Assembly (NCBI RefSeq): GCF_023650515.1
Contig: NZ_CP096016.1
Location: 4,342,001-4,406,000, forward strand
Direction of reading: 5' to 3'
Source: Alkalimarinus coralli
GTDB taxonomy: Bacteria; Pseudomonadota; Gammaproteobacteria; Pseudomonadales; Oleiphilaceae
DNA length: 64,000 nt
Below are positions 52,163 through 61,631 of the stretch, piece after piece. The first letter of the stretch is position 1, and each line of letters begins with the position of its first letter. The notes under the pieces are model-generated. The model was given only the letters and a program-made list of their open reading frames with translations, did no database searches and was not told the DNA's origin. Position numbers and translations under genes: made by a program.

Positions 52163-53545
52163 TTATAAATTTCTCATTAACAGTGCGTAGGTCAGGTCTT
52201 CAGGGGCTCCCTCTGGAAGCGGGATCTTCATCTGGTGGCCTGAACCTGGCGCGACGTCTACTGGCTGATTTTTGCGGTTGATTATCGACTCAAGAGTGAA
52301 TGTCGTGTTGCCTGTGGGGGTCATCAGCTCAATTGAATCTCCGACTGAAAACCGGTTCTTAACTTCAACGGTCATCAGTTTATTGCCGAGATCGACATCA
52401 ATAATTTCACCGGCAAACAACTGTTTGCTTGATACCGAGTTGCCCTGTTCATAGTTCTGATACTCATCATGAACGTGACGGCGATAAAAACCTTCGGTAT
52501 AGCCTCGTTGAGCCAGTTTTTCGAGGTCATCCATCAGCTCCATATTGAACGCTTTGCCTGCTGCTGCGTCGTCAATCGCTTGCCGGTAAACCTGGGTGGT
52601 ACGAGCAACATAATAATAGGACTTGGTGCGGCCTTCTATTTTCAGTGAGTGGATGCCCATTTCGGTAAACCGCTGCACATGCTGCACGGCTCTGAGGTCT
52701 TTGGAGTTCATGATATAGGTGCCATGCTCATCTTCATAAGCGGGCATCAACTGGTCTGGACGGCCAGGCTCTTGCAGCAGGAAGACCTGATCGGTGGTTT
52801 CTCCTTCACCCAGGGTTGGCGCGTTTTGTTCAGGCGTCCACTGCTCGGTGCCACCTGTTTGCGCGTTTGCTGATTCAAGCTCCGCTACCGGTATAACGTT
52901 GCCAGCCTCATCTTCTGTCGCTTCGTGGGCTTGATACTTCCAGCGGCAGGCATTTGTGCAGGTGCCTTGGTTTGGATCACGTTTGTTGATGTAGCCTGAT
53001 AGAAGGCAGCGACCTGAGTAGGCCATGCATAACGCACCATGAACAAACACCTCCAGCTCCATGTCGGGGCACTTCTCACGGATTTCGGCAATTTCATCCA
53101 GTGAAAGCTCGCGCGACAGGATAACCCGCTCGATGCCTTGGCGCTGCCAGAAGTTAACTGATGCATAGTTGACCGCATTTGCTTGTACCGACAGATGAAT
53201 GGTTTGTTCTGGCCATTTGTCTCTAACCATCATAATGAGGCCCGGGTCAGACATAATAATAGCGTCTGGCTTCATTGCGATAACCGGTTCAATATCTTTT
53301 ATGTAGGTATCGATCTTGCTGTTGTGTGGCGCGATATTACTGACCACATAGAACTTTTTGCCAAGTTCATGTGCCAGGTTGATGCCTTGTTCCAGCTTCT
53401 CCAGATTAAAATCGTTTTCCCTCACTCGTAGGCTGTATCGCGGCTGACCGGCATAAACCGCATCGGCTCCATAAGCGAAGGCGTACTTCATGTTTTTCAG
53501 GGTGCCTGCGGGAGCTAATAATTCGGGTTTGGGTGTCGAGGGCAT
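52163..53545 (-). CDS. trhP: tRNA hydroxylation protein TrhP/YegQ (peptidase U32 family)
   Basis: A ~460-residue U32-family protein needed for 5-hydroxyuridine at position 34 of tRNAs. The start is KPELLAPAGTLKNMKYAFAY; the U32 signature is EVFVHGALCMAYSGRCLLSG; further cysteines lie in QGTCTNACRWKY, a probable iron-sulfur site. The insertion with DQVFLLQEPGRPDQLMPAYE then DEHGTYIMNSKDL is specific for the YegQ branch (as opposed to RlhA/YhbV). The ATG at 53545 is used: it begins the family N terminus and has AGGT upstream; the ORF extends to 53599. A degenerate REP-like pair lies downstream (about 52090-52150). Confidence 0.93.
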   Translation of the reverse strand: MPSTPKPELLAPAGTLKNMKYAFAYGADAVYAGQPRYSLRVRENDFNLEKLEQGINLAHELGKKFYVVSNIAPHNSKIDTYIKDIEPVIAMKPDAIIMSDPGLIMMVRDKWPEQTIHLSVQANAVNYASVNFWQRQGIERVILSRELSLDEIAEIREKCPDMELEVFVHGALCMAYSGRCLLSGYINKRDPNQGTCTNACRWKYQAHEATEDEAGNVIPVAELESANAQTGGTEQWTPEQNAPTLGEGETTDQVFLLQEPGRPDQLMPAYEDEHGTYIMNSKDLRAVQHVQRFTEMGIHSLKIEGRTKSYYYVARTTQVYRQAIDDAAAGKAFNMELMDDLEKLAQRGYTEGFYRRHVHDEYQNYEQGNSVSSKQLFAGEIIDVDLGNKLMTVEVKNRFSVGDSIELMTPTGNTTFTLESIINRKNQPVDVAPGSGHQMKIPLPEGAPEDLTYALLMRNL

Positions 53546-53778
53546 GAGAGGTGTACCTGTATGATAAAGCCTTAAAACGCGGATCATACCATATTTCAAA
53601 TAATGGAAGTAAATACAGCGATTGGTCGTGTCTTAGCCCTCTAAAAAATATGCTTATTTTTTCTCTAACGGCGGCGCTTTAGTATGAATATTCTAATTTT
53701 TAGCGTTAGTGTAGATGCTGAATTGGAGAAGAGGGACTTTGCCCCCTTAAATAGTGCTTTATATATTGGAGAGTTATC

Positions 53779-54165
53779 ATGGGTAAACTAAAATCGTTTC
53801 AAGAGCAAATTCAAGAGTCTGTAGAAAAAGGAATCGCTGCAGTTGAAGAGCAACATAAAGCATTAGCTGAGAAGTCTTTTGGCTACGTAGAGAAAGTCGA
53901 AAAAGAAGCTAAGAGCTACAGCATCAAGACTGTTCATGACATGCACAATGAAGCAGTTGCCAACATGTACGAGTCTATCCGTACTTTCAACAAGCGTTTG
54001 AACGAATACGCAACTGAGCTTTTGGGTAAAGTTGAAAAAGTAGAAGATGCAGTTGAAGAAACTGTAGAAGCGGTTGTAGAGAAAGCGCCTGCGAAAAAGC
54101 CTGCGGCTAAAAAAGCACCAGCAAAGAAAGCACCTGCGAAAAAAGCAGAAGCAGCGACTGCGTAA
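53779..54165 (+). CDS. Phasin-like protein with Lys/Pro/Ala-rich tail
   Basis: A 128-residue protein. Residues 1-95 are amphipathic and helical (GKLKSFQEQIQESVEKGIAA, EEQHKALAEKSFGYVEKVEK, SIRTFNKRLNEYATELLGKV), resembling phasin-like proteins that coat granules. Residues about 97-128 are a repetitive basic tail of (A)PAKKAPAKK units like the histone H1/AlgP-type DNA-binding tails. It may link granules and nucleic acid, as PhaF does; this is inference, and no PHA gene is nearby. GGAG precedes the ATG, and a strong terminator follows. Confidence 0.7.
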   Translation: MGKLKSFQEQIQESVEKGIAAVEEQHKALAEKSFGYVEKVEKEAKSYSIKTVHDMHNEAVANMYESIRTFNKRLNEYATELLGKVEKVEDAVEETVEAVVEKAPAKKPAAKKAPAKKAPAKKAEAATA

Positions 54166-54181
54166 TTGATGCAGATTGATT

Positions 54182-54213
54182 AAAAAAAGAGAGGCTACGG
54201 CTTCTCTTTTTTT
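54182..54213. terminator. Strong bidirectional terminator
   Basis: A 14-bp stem with one G-T pair and a TACG tetraloop: seven A, GAGAGGC, TACG, GCTTCTC, seven T. It separates the convergent phasin-like and DUF4124 genes and has a T-tract on both strands. Confidence 0.9.
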
Positions 54214-54219
54214 GTGTCC

Positions 54220-54915
54220 TTAATTGATATTTTCGGTCGTTTTCCCTTCATCACTTTTAAGTGACGGGCTTTCAAGCGGATAGTTCGCTGCCTTCTTGTT
54301 GGTTATCAGTTCCAGACGCCTGATTATTTGATCAAACTCTTTTTCCAATGCTGGAACTTCATTTCGCTTCGCTTCTATTTCGCCCTTTATCTCTTTAATT
54401 TTTTCTTTTTGCTGGCTAATTTTATTTAGCACGTTCTCGGGAATTGCCCTCCCTGTTCGCTCCATGTTTGCGGCTCTCGTTTCTTCTTGCTCTAACTGGC
54501 CTTCAACAACCGTGATGTTGCCCTTTTTAAGTGCAATAAAACCTTCAATATCTTGTAGTTTTCGCTTAAGCACTCTTACTGCGTCGTCAGGGTGGCTGTA
54601 TAGCTTTAATAAAGCCTGGTCTTTTTCTTTTTGCTTTTCAGCTTCTTGTGCAAGGCGTATTCTTTCGGCTTCTTTGGCATCTCGCGTGGCTATTTCTTCT
54701 GCTGTTAACGCGGGAGGTACAACTTGAATGACTCTGCCATTGTTACCTAAAACTTCGTATCCGTTTCGAACAAGGTGAGGTGGGACGCTGAGACCAAGTG
54801 CGGTTACGCCATTTTCATCTTTGTAACGATAGAGGTTCCCAGCGTGAGTGCTGATCGAGTGAGAGAGCCCTATGATCAAAATAAGAAGTGAAACTGACTG
54901 TTTAAATATGCTCAT
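54220..54915 (-). CDS. DUF4124-domain exported coiled-coil protein
   Basis: A ~231-residue protein: a signal peptide (MSIFKQSVSLLILIIGLSHS then ISTHA), a DUF4124 module (NLYRYKDENGVTALGLSVPP, about residues 26-65), then a long charged coiled coil (AEEIATRDAKEAERIRLAQE ... KISQQKEKIKEIKGEIEAKR). Function unknown, expected in the periplasm. I use the ATG at 54915 because it begins a clean signal sequence; an in-frame GTG lies at 54957. It ends right at the bidirectional terminator. Confidence 0.8.
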   Translation of the reverse strand: MSIFKQSVSLLILIIGLSHSISTHAGNLYRYKDENGVTALGLSVPPHLVRNGYEVLGNNGRVIQVVPPALTAEEIATRDAKEAERIRLAQEAEKQKEKDQALLKLYSHPDDAVRVLKRKLQDIEGFIALKKGNITVVEGQLEQEETRAANMERTGRAIPENVLNKISQQKEKIKEIKGEIEAKRNEVPALEKEFDQIIRRLELITNKKAANYPLESPSLKSDEGKTTENIN

Positions 54916-55173
54916 TACAGAAAATGATCTCGAATCCAAAAAATTTCGATTTAACACAGCTTTTTTGTTATTAAACGACGCCCAACTTATTCATAGTTTA
55001 CTCGGCGTACTTAATGAAGTATAGCCGTTAACCCTTGGCTGAGAGCCTATGCCAAAGGTTAGAATAACAGAATGTCGCCGAATCAATATGACATAGACAG
55101 CATAATACGTAAAAGAGCCCTTTAAGTCAGGCATGTTTGCGCTCTATTGATAACAACTTAACGAAGAAGCTAT

Positions 55174-55941
55174 ATGGAAATTATCTTAGAGCAGTGCATG
55201 CTGTTCCTGATCTCACTGTTGGCAAATGGGCTAAGTGCGCTTGCAGGTGGCGGCGCGGGTCTATTGCAGTTACCCGCCTTGCTATTTTTAGGGTTGGCTT
55301 TTGGCACGGCCTTGGCCACGCATAAAATTGCCAGTGTGGCTTTGGGGGTGGGGGCGACTTTCAGGCACTTGAAAGAAAAAGGAATTGATCCGCGATTTGC
55401 TGGTTTTATATTACTGACAGGTCTACCTGGCGTTGTACTTGGGGCGTTGATTATTTTGGCTGTGCCAGACGCTGTTGCGAGACTGATTTTAGGTATTTTT
55501 ACGGCAGGATTGGGAATCTATTCATGGCGCTCACCAAAACTTGGTCTAAACGCAGATGTTAAGCATCGAGATCTCACTGGTTGGATTATTGGTGGCGCAG
55601 GGCTTTTCTTTATTGGTTTTTTAAATGGTTCTATTACATCGGGAACCGGGTTATTTGTGACTATCTGGTTGGTTGTCTGGTTCGGTTTTGACTATCAGCG
55701 GGCGGTCACCTATACGCTCATTTTGGTGGGGCTATTTTGGAATGGCTTTGGTGCAATAACGCTGGCGATGCAGACCGATGTAAAGTGGGAGTGGATTCCT
55801 GCCTTAATAGCCGGGGCTTTGCTCGGGGGCTATTTCGGGGCTCACTTATCGATAGCAAAAGGGAGTCGACTGGTTAAACGGTGCTTTGAAAGCGTCACCG
55901 TTGCGGTAGGTATCTCGTTAATTGTGGATGGGCTTCTCTAA
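55174..55941 (+). CDS. TSUP/TauE-SafE-family membrane transporter
   Basis: A 255-residue inner-membrane protein with about eight hydrophobic segments in the two-repeat TSUP layout: NGLSALAGGGAGLLQLPALL with ALATHKIASVALGVGA, and GFLNGSITSGTGLFVTIWLV in the second half, then ALLGGYFGAHLSIAKGSRLV. The family exports sulfite, sulfoacetate and other sulfur or carbon compounds; the substrate here is unknown. No sulfur gene is adjacent. The upstream gap (54958-55173) shows nothing recognisable. Confidence 0.85.
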   Translation: MEIILEQCMLFLISLLANGLSALAGGGAGLLQLPALLFLGLAFGTALATHKIASVALGVGATFRHLKEKGIDPRFAGFILLTGLPGVVLGALIILAVPDAVARLILGIFTAGLGIYSWRSPKLGLNADVKHRDLTGWIIGGAGLFFIGFLNGSITSGTGLFVTIWLVVWFGFDYQRAVTYTLILVGLFWNGFGAITLAMQTDVKWEWIPALIAGALLGGYFGAHLSIAKGSRLVKRCFESVTVAVGISLIVDGLL

Positions 55942-56060
55942 GATGCTGTTGCTTTAAGGGGCTATTGTTTTAAGAGGCTAGGGTGATGGCGGGTAAGCTG
56001 CAAGTTTTTCACTGCTTACCCGCTTTATGACTACTTTGTCGCTAGGTCAGGTTGCGCACT

Positions 56061-56705
56061 TTATGCTACACCATACTCTTTACGGTAGGCGGCAACACTT
56101 TCCGCATATTGGGCCATCGCCGGGTCTTGTTTGAGATATTCCAATACCTGATTGAGGTCGACGATACTGGCGACTGGAATGCCGTAGTCTCTTTCTACTT
56201 CCTGGATGGCTGATAGCTCGCCATTTCCTTTTTCCTGACGGTTAAGAGCAATCAGAACGCCCGCTGGCTCAGCGCCTGCCTGGCGTATGATGTCAATAAC
56301 TTCTCTAATTGCCGTGCCGGCAGTAATCACGTCATCAATGATCATTATTTTGCCTTTAAGCTCTGCCCCTACAATGGTGCCGCCTTCTCCGTGTGCTTTT
56401 GCTTCTTTTCGGTTAAAAGCATAAGGCGTGTCGATATTATGCTGATCTGCCAGGGCTATTGCCGTTGCCGATGCCAAGGGAATGCCTTTGTAAGCAGGGC
56501 CGAAGAGCACATCGTAATTAATGCCGCTGTCTTTGAGTGCGGATGCGTAAAATTTACCTAACTGGGCCAACGCCTGCCCGGAGTTGAACAGACCTGCATT
56601 AAAAAAATAGGGGCTGGTACGGCCAGATTTAAGGGTGAACTCCCCGAATTTCAAAACGTTCTGTTTGATGGCAAATTCGATAAACTCGCGTTGATACTCT
56701 TGCAT
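56061..56705 (-). CDS. pyrE: Orotate phosphoribosyltransferase
   Basis: A 214-residue enzyme of de novo pyrimidine synthesis, joining orotate and PRPP. Motifs: [52 protein letters not shown] and the PRPP loop [19 protein letters not shown]. Full length. It is divergent from the crc-like gene across 142 bp, the same neighbourhood as pyrE-crc in Pseudomonas. Confidence 0.97.
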   Translation of the reverse strand: MQEYQREFIEFAIKQNVLKFGEFTLKSGRTSPYFFNAGLFNSGQALAQLGKFYASALKDSGINYDVLFGPAYKGIPLASATAIALADQHNIDTPYAFNRKEAKAHGEGGTIVGAELKGKIMIIDDVITAGTAIREVIDIIRQAGAEPAGVLIALNRQEKGNGELSAIQEVERDYGIPVASIVDLNQVLEYLKQDPAMAQYAESVAAYRKEYGVA

Positions 56706-56847
56706 AGTAATTCTCTTAGGCTTTCTGAGACATCTGTATGTTAAATTTTGTAGTAATGAGGGCGATAACGACCCAAATTTCTCAATCAGTTCTTTTTCCG
56801 AAAATGTGAATTAGGTATCATACACCCAAACGGATTAAGGGGCATCT

Positions 56848-57621
56848 ATGCGTGTAGTATCGATTAGTGTTAACGGTCTTAAACAGGCCGCTGAAAATGG
56901 CTTTTTCGAATGGATGAAAGAGTTGGATGCTGATGTTGTGTGTGTTCAAGACCTCTTGGCGAAAGCCTATGAGTTTGATGATGAAATCTTCCACCCTGAG
57001 GGTTACGAGGCCTATTTCATTGATGGCGAAAACCCGGAAGATGGTGGCGTAGGCATCTACTCCAGGCATTTCCCGAAGGCCATTATGTATGGTTTTGCGT
57101 ATGAACCCGCAGACCGCCAAGGACGTTTTATTCAAGCAGATTTTGACAATGTCAGTGTTGCTGCAATGTTGGCGCCTTGCGCACTGGGAGATGATGATAA
57201 GCAGGCTGAAAAAGATGGTTTCATGAATGCATTCATGGAGCATTTGCAGAAAACACTTCGTAAGCGCAGACAGTTTATCTTCTGTGCCAATATGCAGACA
57301 GCTCACCTGGTAACTGATGCAAGTAGCAAATACCACAAGATGGAAGTGTCCGGCTTTTTGCCCCATGAAAGAGCGTGGTTTGATGAAGTTTTTGACTCGC
57401 TGGATTATATCGACGCATTTCGTGAAGTGAACAAAGGGAAAAAGCAGTATACCTGGTGGCCGGAATGGGCCAAAGGCTGGAGAAAGCAGGCTGGCTGGCG
57501 AACAGATTATCAGATCGTCACCCCTGGGCTACGCAACGCGATTCTCGATGGCTATATTGATTCAGCAACCCGTTTTTCTGATCATGCGCCAGTCATTATG
57601 GATTATGATATCGAAATGTAG
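56848..57621 (+). CDS. crc: Crc-like catabolite repression control protein (exonuclease III fold)
   Basis: A 257-residue protein of the ExoIII/EEP fold. Compared with ExoIII the catalytic set is altered: the LQET glutamate is Asp (VCVQDLLAK), the CGDMN aspartate and asparagine read CANMQ, and the first Asn of the N-terminal FNING is Ser (VSISVNG); only the terminal SDHAP pair is kept. The C-terminal YTWWPEWAKGWRKQAGWRTD then YQIVTPGL matches Pseudomonas Crc, which lacks nuclease activity and acts with Hfq in translational repression of catabolic genes. Divergence from pyrE supports the assignment. Confidence 0.85.
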   Translation: MRVVSISVNGLKQAAENGFFEWMKELDADVVCVQDLLAKAYEFDDEIFHPEGYEAYFIDGENPEDGGVGIYSRHFPKAIMYGFAYEPADRQGRFIQADFDNVSVAAMLAPCALGDDDKQAEKDGFMNAFMEHLQKTLRKRRQFIFCANMQTAHLVTDASSKYHKMEVSGFLPHERAWFDEVFDSLDYIDAFREVNKGKKQYTWWPEWAKGWRKQAGWRTDYQIVTPGLRNAILDGYIDSATRFSDHAPVIMDYDIEM

Positions 57622-57669
57622 TTGACCATAATGGTCGACTCTTACCTTATCTCTTATCCTTCTTATTGA

Positions 57670-57693
57670 ATAGCTGTCACTATTGACAGTTAT
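57670..57693. promoter_or_regulatory. Lux-box-like palindrome upstream of M16 peptidase gene 1
   Basis: ATAGCTGTCA-CTAT-TGACAGTTAT, a 10-bp-arm palindrome with one mismatch and a 4-nt centre, 56 nt before the start codon. The CTGTCA-N4-TGACAG core recurs upstream of the second M16 gene (61887-61912). CTGT...ACAG arms at this spacing resemble lux boxes bound by LuxR-type proteins. Confidence 0.6.
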
Positions 57694-57749
57694 TCGTCCT
57701 CATATTTTTTAGTACTCTGATGTTTTAACTGCGTTTCATCGGAGAAATA

Positions 57750-60698
57750 ATGAGTACCCAAAATAAAAGGACTTTGGCCCGCTACGCATTAACTAGAGGT
57801 TGTCTTTTTCTCTCGTTATTATTGAGCACTGCTTTATTAAGTGCTTGCAATGAAAAAACAAACCTAACGCCCCCTCCTTCAGCCACGAATGACGTTAGTA
57901 ATAGTCCGGTTGACACTCCTCCCCAAGACAACCGAAGCTATGTTAGTTTTGAATTGCCAAATCGACTTAAGGTGATTCTAGTTTCCGATCCTTCTGCCGA
58001 ACGTGCAGCCGCCGCATTGGCTGTTGGCGTTGGCAGCTCGAATGACCCCGGTGACTCGCCGGGTTTGGCTCATTTTGTTGAGCACATGCTGTTTTTAGGC
58101 TCGGAAAGATATCCAGAACCTCATGGCTTTCAGCAGTTCATGTCACAGTCTGGTGGCACCTTCAATGCCTTTACTTCTGCTGATCAGACCAATTTCTTTT
58201 TTGAAGTCGGGGCTGGTAATTTACCTTCTGCATTAGATCGTTTCTCACAGTTTTTCATTGCGCCAACGTTTAATGAAAAATATGTTGATAGTGAGTTAAA
58301 AGTGGTCGATGCAGAATATCAAATGCTAAAAGAAAACGAGGGTTGGGCGGGGGTGTCACTGATGAAGCGCGCGATAAACCCAGCGCATCCATTTTCGCGA
58401 TTTGAGGTGGGTAACCGTGAGTCGTTGGCAGGCGATAACAGTAACTCGCTCAGGGAACGAGCGATGAACTTTTACCAGTCCAACTACAGCGCAAATAATA
58501 TGACGCTGGTGGTATTAGGAAAAGAGCCTGTGTCCCAACTAAAAGTGATGGTGGAGAAAAACTTTAGTCGCATCAAGCGTGCTGATAATAAGGAACAAGA
58601 CAGACCCCCTTCGTTATTTACAGCATCAAAGCATCCGCAACTGCTGGTTATGGGCCTCAAAAACCCTCTTCCACAAATGATGTTGTCATTTTCTGTGCCG
58701 CCTTTTTTTACGCATTATAAAGTAAAACCCGAAGAATTTATCGCGAATCTGCTGAACGAAAATCATGATGCTGGGCTTGGCGCGCGATTAAAGGAAAAGG
58801 GGTGGATTAATGGTGTGCTGACAGGCAGCCGTTTAAGTGCCAAGCACTATGCTACCTTTGATATTCAATTTGCGTTAACTGAAGAGGGATTGAAGCATTA
58901 TAACGAAGTAATACGTGCAACCTTTGAATATTTACGCATCATAAAAAATGTGGGGATTGCTGAGCGTCGTTACCGCCATCAACAGCAGATTTCGTCGGAA
59001 AAGTTTCGTCTTCAGGAGCCGGATCCAGCTATTGTGTATGTGGCTGAGCTGGCCAGTAACCTACAAACTTACCCTGTAAAAGACGTTTATACCGGGCCGA
59101 GACTGATGGAGAAGTATGATGCATCTATAATCAGCGAATACCTGGATTATATAACGCCTGAAAACGCGATTGTTTCGTTAAGTGGTACGGGGCAGACTTT
59201 AAGTAGAACAGATGAATGGTCAGGGCTACAATACAGCCTTTCCCCTATAAGTGTTGCAATGGTCGATAGGTGGAAAGAGCCAGGCGCGGTTACTGGCTTA
59301 TCTTTGCCAGAAGTACAGGCAGAATCACGCGTTGTCAGCATAGAAATCCCGTTAGTTGAAGGCAGTAGTGAGTCTCAGATACAAGCATCTGGGCCTGAGG
59401 TTATTGAACAGTCGAAAGGGTTTACCTGGTGGCATCGAGTAGATGACAAATTCTTAGTGCCTAAAACAGATACATTTCTAAAGCTTGAGTCGCCAGCGAT
59501 AGAGGCTAGCCCTAAAACGACTGCCACGAAAGGGGTATATGCGATGATGATTACCGAAGCGCTTTTGCCCTTATCTAGCCAATTTCGTGAGGCGGGCGTT
59601 TTGTATGATATTCGCCCGACAACACAGGGAATTTCCCTTTCTCTTTCCGGTAAAACGCAACCCCAATCAGTGCTATTGGATCAAGTTTTGAAGGTCATTA
59701 TTGATGCTCAGCTTACCGAGCAAAACTTCTCTATTGCTAAACAAAACCTGACATCCATGTACCAACGGTACTATCAAAGCCAACCCATTGATAAGGTGAT
59801 GAATGCGATTACTACGACATTAGACCCCCTGACCTGGGAGCTTGACTCTCTAGCGTCTGAATTGGAACTGATTACGCTTGATGATGTTCGTACGTTCCAA
59901 GCGGGTTTTCTATCCCAGCTAAATGTAACCGGGTTAACTCATGGAAACTTAAATAAAAATCAGGCGCTGCAGTTATCTCGACAGGTGAAAAGTGCACTGG
60001 ATACGGCTAAAACCGGAGCCGCTATGCCGTCTTATAGAGTGGTAAATCTTTCACCGGGTGAGGGTTGGTTAAGAACGCTTAATGGAGATAGCACTAATAC
60101 TGCCGTTGTACTTTACAATCAGCTGTCAGATAACACGCCGAGCAATTCGGCGTCTATGCGTTTATTGGGGTATTTGTTGCAGTCTGAGCTATTCAATACG
60201 CTACGTACTGAACACTCAATGGGGTATATTGTAGGGGCTGCTCCCATGCCTGTTTTTAATGTGGATGGTTTGGCTATTTTTGCTCAGTCACCAAACCAGT
60301 CTGCGGAAGAGATTCAAATGGAGTTAGCAGCCGAACTAAAAGGGATGGAAGCGCGAGTTTCAGCCATGAGTGATCGCGACTTTAAGCAAGCTAAAGTTGC
60401 CCTGCTTTCATTCTTAATGCAAGAGCCGAATATGAAGGCTCGTTCCGACGCTTATTGGGCTGGGATAATGCTAAAACAGCCTGCTTTTTTACAGAAAGAT
60501 CAATTAGTTGAAGCGTTAGAGCATTTAAACAAAGACGAGTTCCTGGCATTCTGTAACAGGTTCTTGCCGGAAGACACGAGAAGCGAGTTGGTCATATATT
60601 CCCAACCCCACACAAAAAGTATGAGCACACTGAATAAATTTAAAATAATCAGTGAGTTATCCTCTTTTAGAAGAAGTGCCAACTATGTCACTAAGTAG
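57750..60698 (+). CDS. M16 (pitrilysin/insulinase) metallopeptidase, lipoprotein
   Basis: A 982-residue four-domain zinc peptidase close in length to E. coli protease III. The inverted zinc motif is HFVEH (His108, Glu111, His112), and the third ligand is the glutamate of VVDAEYQMLKENEGW. A signal sequence ends in the lipobox LLSAC (lipid on Cys33), with Asn-Glu following, so the enzyme is a membrane-anchored periplasmic lipoprotein. The C-terminal half keeps the inactive pseudo-repeat with SMGYIVGAAPMPVFNVDG. M16 enzymes degrade short peptides taken into the chamber. A lux-box-like palindrome lies upstream and a luxR-type gene downstream. Its paralogue begins at 62002. Confidence 0.92.
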   Translation: MSTQNKRTLARYALTRGCLFLSLLLSTALLSACNEKTNLTPPPSATNDVSNSPVDTPPQDNRSYVSFELPNRLKVILVSDPSAERAAAALAVGVGSSNDPGDSPGLAHFVEHMLFLGSERYPEPHGFQQFMSQSGGTFNAFTSADQTNFFFEVGAGNLPSALDRFSQFFIAPTFNEKYVDSELKVVDAEYQMLKENEGWAGVSLMKRAINPAHPFSRFEVGNRESLAGDNSNSLRERAMNFYQSNYSANNMTLVVLGKEPVSQLKVMVEKNFSRIKRADNKEQDRPPSLFTASKHPQLLVMGLKNPLPQMMLSFSVPPFFTHYKVKPEEFIANLLNENHDAGLGARLKEKGWINGVLTGSRLSAKHYATFDIQFALTEEGLKHYNEVIRATFEYLRIIKNVGIAERRYRHQQQISSEKFRLQEPDPAIVYVAELASNLQTYPVKDVYTGPRLMEKYDASIISEYLDYITPENAIVSLSGTGQTLSRTDEWSGLQYSLSPISVAMVDRWKEPGAVTGLSLPEVQAESRVVSIEIPLVEGSSESQIQASGPEVIEQSKGFTWWHRVDDKFLVPKTDTFLKLESPAIEASPKTTATKGVYAMMITEALLPLSSQFREAGVLYDIRPTTQGISLSLSGKTQPQSVLLDQVLKVIIDAQLTEQNFSIAKQNLTSMYQRYYQSQPIDKVMNAITTTLDPLTWELDSLASELELITLDDVRTFQAGFLSQLNVTGLTHGNLNKNQALQLSRQVKSALDTAKTGAAMPSYRVVNLSPGEGWLRTLNGDSTNTAVVLYNQLSDNTPSNSASMRLLGYLLQSELFNTLRTEHSMGYIVGAAPMPVFNVDGLAIFAQSPNQSAEEIQMELAAELKGMEARVSAMSDRDFKQAKVALLSFLMQEPNMKARSDAYWAGIMLKQPAFLQKDQLVEALEHLNKDEFLAFCNRFLPEDTRSELVIYSQPHTKSMSTLNKFKIISELSSFRRSANYVTK

Positions 60699-60833
60699 GG
60701 GGTAGATTACGACTTTAGTCTAATCTGTCCTTGTTCGTCGGAACGTTATAATTTAGCCTGATAGCGGTACTTTTGTACGTTAACGGGCTGGTGTTGTTGG
60801 TGTGCGAATAACGGACTTACTCAGGGGAATAGA

Positions 60834-61586
60834 GTGTTTGGTGACAAGGATGCGGAGTTCATCTCAAAATTTATTGCGAATAACGTTGAGGGTAAAGAGA
60901 AACGTAGTGTCGTCAGTTTACTTAATTCGCTTAACCAGCGAATTTTAATAAACAAGGTCAATTATCAGATATTTCAAAAAGATACTGTAACAGGGGAGTA
61001 TTCTTGCCTTGAGTATATTTATCAGAAATCGTCGGGTCTTTTTGCTTTTGCTCAGTTCAAAGAACAAGATTGGAATACCGAGCAAACAAATACTCACTGT
61101 TTGAGCTGTCAAAAAATAACTCAGAGCCTGATGCACGCCAATGTGTCACGTTATGTAATACATGAGCACCCTGATGGCTTACAGGCTATTAAGGTTGATT
61201 TACCTGACCAGCTTACAGGTTTAAGAGCGGTCTATTCCTTACAGTTTTCAATGTCGGGGCATAAAGTAGAATCTTCTGACAAGTTGATTCTACGGTGTCT
61301 ACTACCTGTGCTGTTTTATGCCGCAAGGCAGGTTCGGGCTGATATGAACGGTGAAGACATTCTGACTAATCGAGAAATTGCCGTCTTAGAGTGGGTTAAG
61401 CAAGGTAAAAGTACCTGGGATATTAGTCAGGTATTAAGCATTACAGAGCGAACCGTTAACTTTCATGTGAAGAATATTTATAGGAAGCTAGGGGTGGTTA
61501 GTAGAGCCCAGGCAGTGGCAGTGGCGATTGATCTTGGCTTGATCGAGTCATTTGTAGTGAGGGGGGATTCAGTGAGTATAGAGTAG
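60834..61586 (+). CDS. LuxR-family transcriptional regulator without recognisable AHL pocket
   Basis: A 250-residue regulator starting at GTG (AGGGGA upstream). The C-terminal LuxR helix-turn-helix covers about residues 177-238 (LTNREIAVLEWVKQGKSTWD, SITERTVNFHVKNIYRKLGV). The N-terminal ~170 residues do not show the Trp/Tyr/Asp-Pro set of acyl-homoserine-lactone receptors and carry a Cys-x2-Cys (Cys89, Cys92). The HTH is reminiscent of EpsA-type regulators. There is no receiver domain and no LuxI gene nearby. Placed between two M16 peptidase genes whose promoters share a palindrome, and convergent with the double-glycine peptide gene, it is the obvious candidate regulator of the locus. Confidence 0.85.
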   Translation: MFGDKDAEFISKFIANNVEGKEKRSVVSLLNSLNQRILINKVNYQIFQKDTVTGEYSCLEYIYQKSSGLFAFAQFKEQDWNTEQTNTHCLSCQKITQSLMHANVSRYVIHEHPDGLQAIKVDLPDQLTGLRAVYSLQFSMSGHKVESSDKLILRCLLPVLFYAARQVRADMNGEDILTNREIAVLEWVKQGKSTWDISQVLSITERTVNFHVKNIYRKLGVVSRAQAVAVAIDLGLIESFVVRGDSVSIE

Positions 61587-61631
61587 TGTGGATGCTTTTT
61601 ATTGAGGGTCTTAATTGTAGTAGTCTTAATG

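Noticed and set aside
60699-60833. GTAC-TTTT-GTAC inverted repeat upstream of the luxR-type gene as a third operator
   Set aside because: Its arms do not match the CTGTCA/TGACAG core shared by the two M16 promoters and the stem is only 4 bp.
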